Part shown: positions 63,941 to 64,000 of the stretch, piece after piece
How positions within the stretch are numbered: position 1 is the stretch's first letter
How the letters are laid out: the number at the start of each line of letters is the position of its first letter
Assembly (NCBI GenBank): GCA_029007825.1
Contig: JAQXIO010000032.1
Span: forward strand, 41,109-105,108
Length of the DNA: 64,000 nucleotides
Direction: 5' to 3'
DNA from: Bacteroidales bacterium
GTDB lineage: Bacteria > Bacteroidota > Bacteroidia > Bacteroidales > JAQXIO01
The notes under the pieces: generated by a model
What the model was told of the DNA's origin: nothing
Database searches by the model: none
Seen by the model: only the letters and a program-made list of their open reading frames with translations
Program-made: the position numbers and the translations under genes

Positions 63941-64000
63941 ATATCTTTTAAATAAAAACGGACAGAGATATCTCTCTGTCCGTTTTTATTTAAAAGATAT
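63941..64000. terminator. Terminator of the acetate operon: 28-bp perfect inverted repeat
   Basis: Arms 63941-63968 and 63973-64000 are perfectly complementary over 28 bp with a TATC loop. The GC core is CGGACAGAGA/TCTCTGTCCG, followed by TTTTTATTT, so it works in both directions. It begins 4 nt after the ackA stop and reaches the window edge, so a longer repeat is possible. Confidence 0.85.

Overview
The window is a chromosomal segment from a member of the Bacteroidetes, most likely order Bacteroidales. The evidence is the paired type IX secretion genes porU and porV, the families DUF4834, DUF3316, DUF4380 and DUF349, an α2-type glycyl-tRNA synthetase, and an AT-rich base composition. Many genes are preceded by the Bacteroidetes promoter pattern TTTG-N19-TAnnTTTG, and Shine-Dalgarno sequences are rare. 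A Coprobacter/Barnesiella-like genus fits the gene content, but I cannot prove the genus from sequence alone.

Layout. 1-8.9 kb: start of an LptF/G permease, a START-like protein, tRNA-Met, a small outer-membrane barrel, a DUF4380 protein with an acyl-CoA synthetase, dgt converging on rsgA, then frr and pyrH under separate promoters. 8.9-17.3 kb: yraN-mmcQ-birA; a ribbon-helix-helix-like gene with tadA and a lipid kinase; psd-pssA-DUF4834; an AddA/RecB-like helicase-nuclease behind a YciH/SUI1 factor. 17.4-23.2 kb: a FAH-family enzyme, porU, porV and ispF. 23.3-27.8 kb: carA-carB. 27.8-34.3 kb: flippase-like protein, pepD and a GH127-like lipoprotein, divergent from rsmA-mgtE. 34.3-38 kb: sodium-pump decarboxylase oadG-oadA-oadB. 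38-45.2 kb: DUF349 protein, TrpB2, a secreted six-hairpin glycosidase-like protein and a transglutaminase-like protein. 45.3-50.2 kb: parC, DUF3316, S41 protease and tRNA-Leu. 50.3-54 kb: glyS, FKBP lipoprotein, asd and a tiny Cys/Lys-rich secreted peptide. 54.1-64 kb: tcdA, lolD, an NSS transporter, a helix-hairpin-helix protein, murF, folP-cdaA, and pta-(3HCDH-like)-ackA closed by a 28-bp perfect hairpin.

Together the genes cover the cell envelope (phospholipid synthesis, T9SS, LolD, MurF), translation and tRNA modification, nucleotide synthesis, c-di-AMP signalling, and anaerobic energy metabolism (Na+ decarboxylase, Pta-AckA). I see no insertion sequences, phage genes, CRISPR arrays or clear foreign islands. 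This is core chromosome and I found no obvious new multi-gene system. The most distinctive items are the Cys/Lys-rich secreted peptide, the divergent 3-hydroxyacyl-CoA dehydrogenase homologue with altered active-site residues between pta and ackA, the RHH-like protein coupled to tadA, and two secreted proteins of unassigned function.

Several open frames extend upstream through TTG, GTG or in-frame codons. I trimmed them to starts supported by signal peptides, promoters or family length, and each entry says so.
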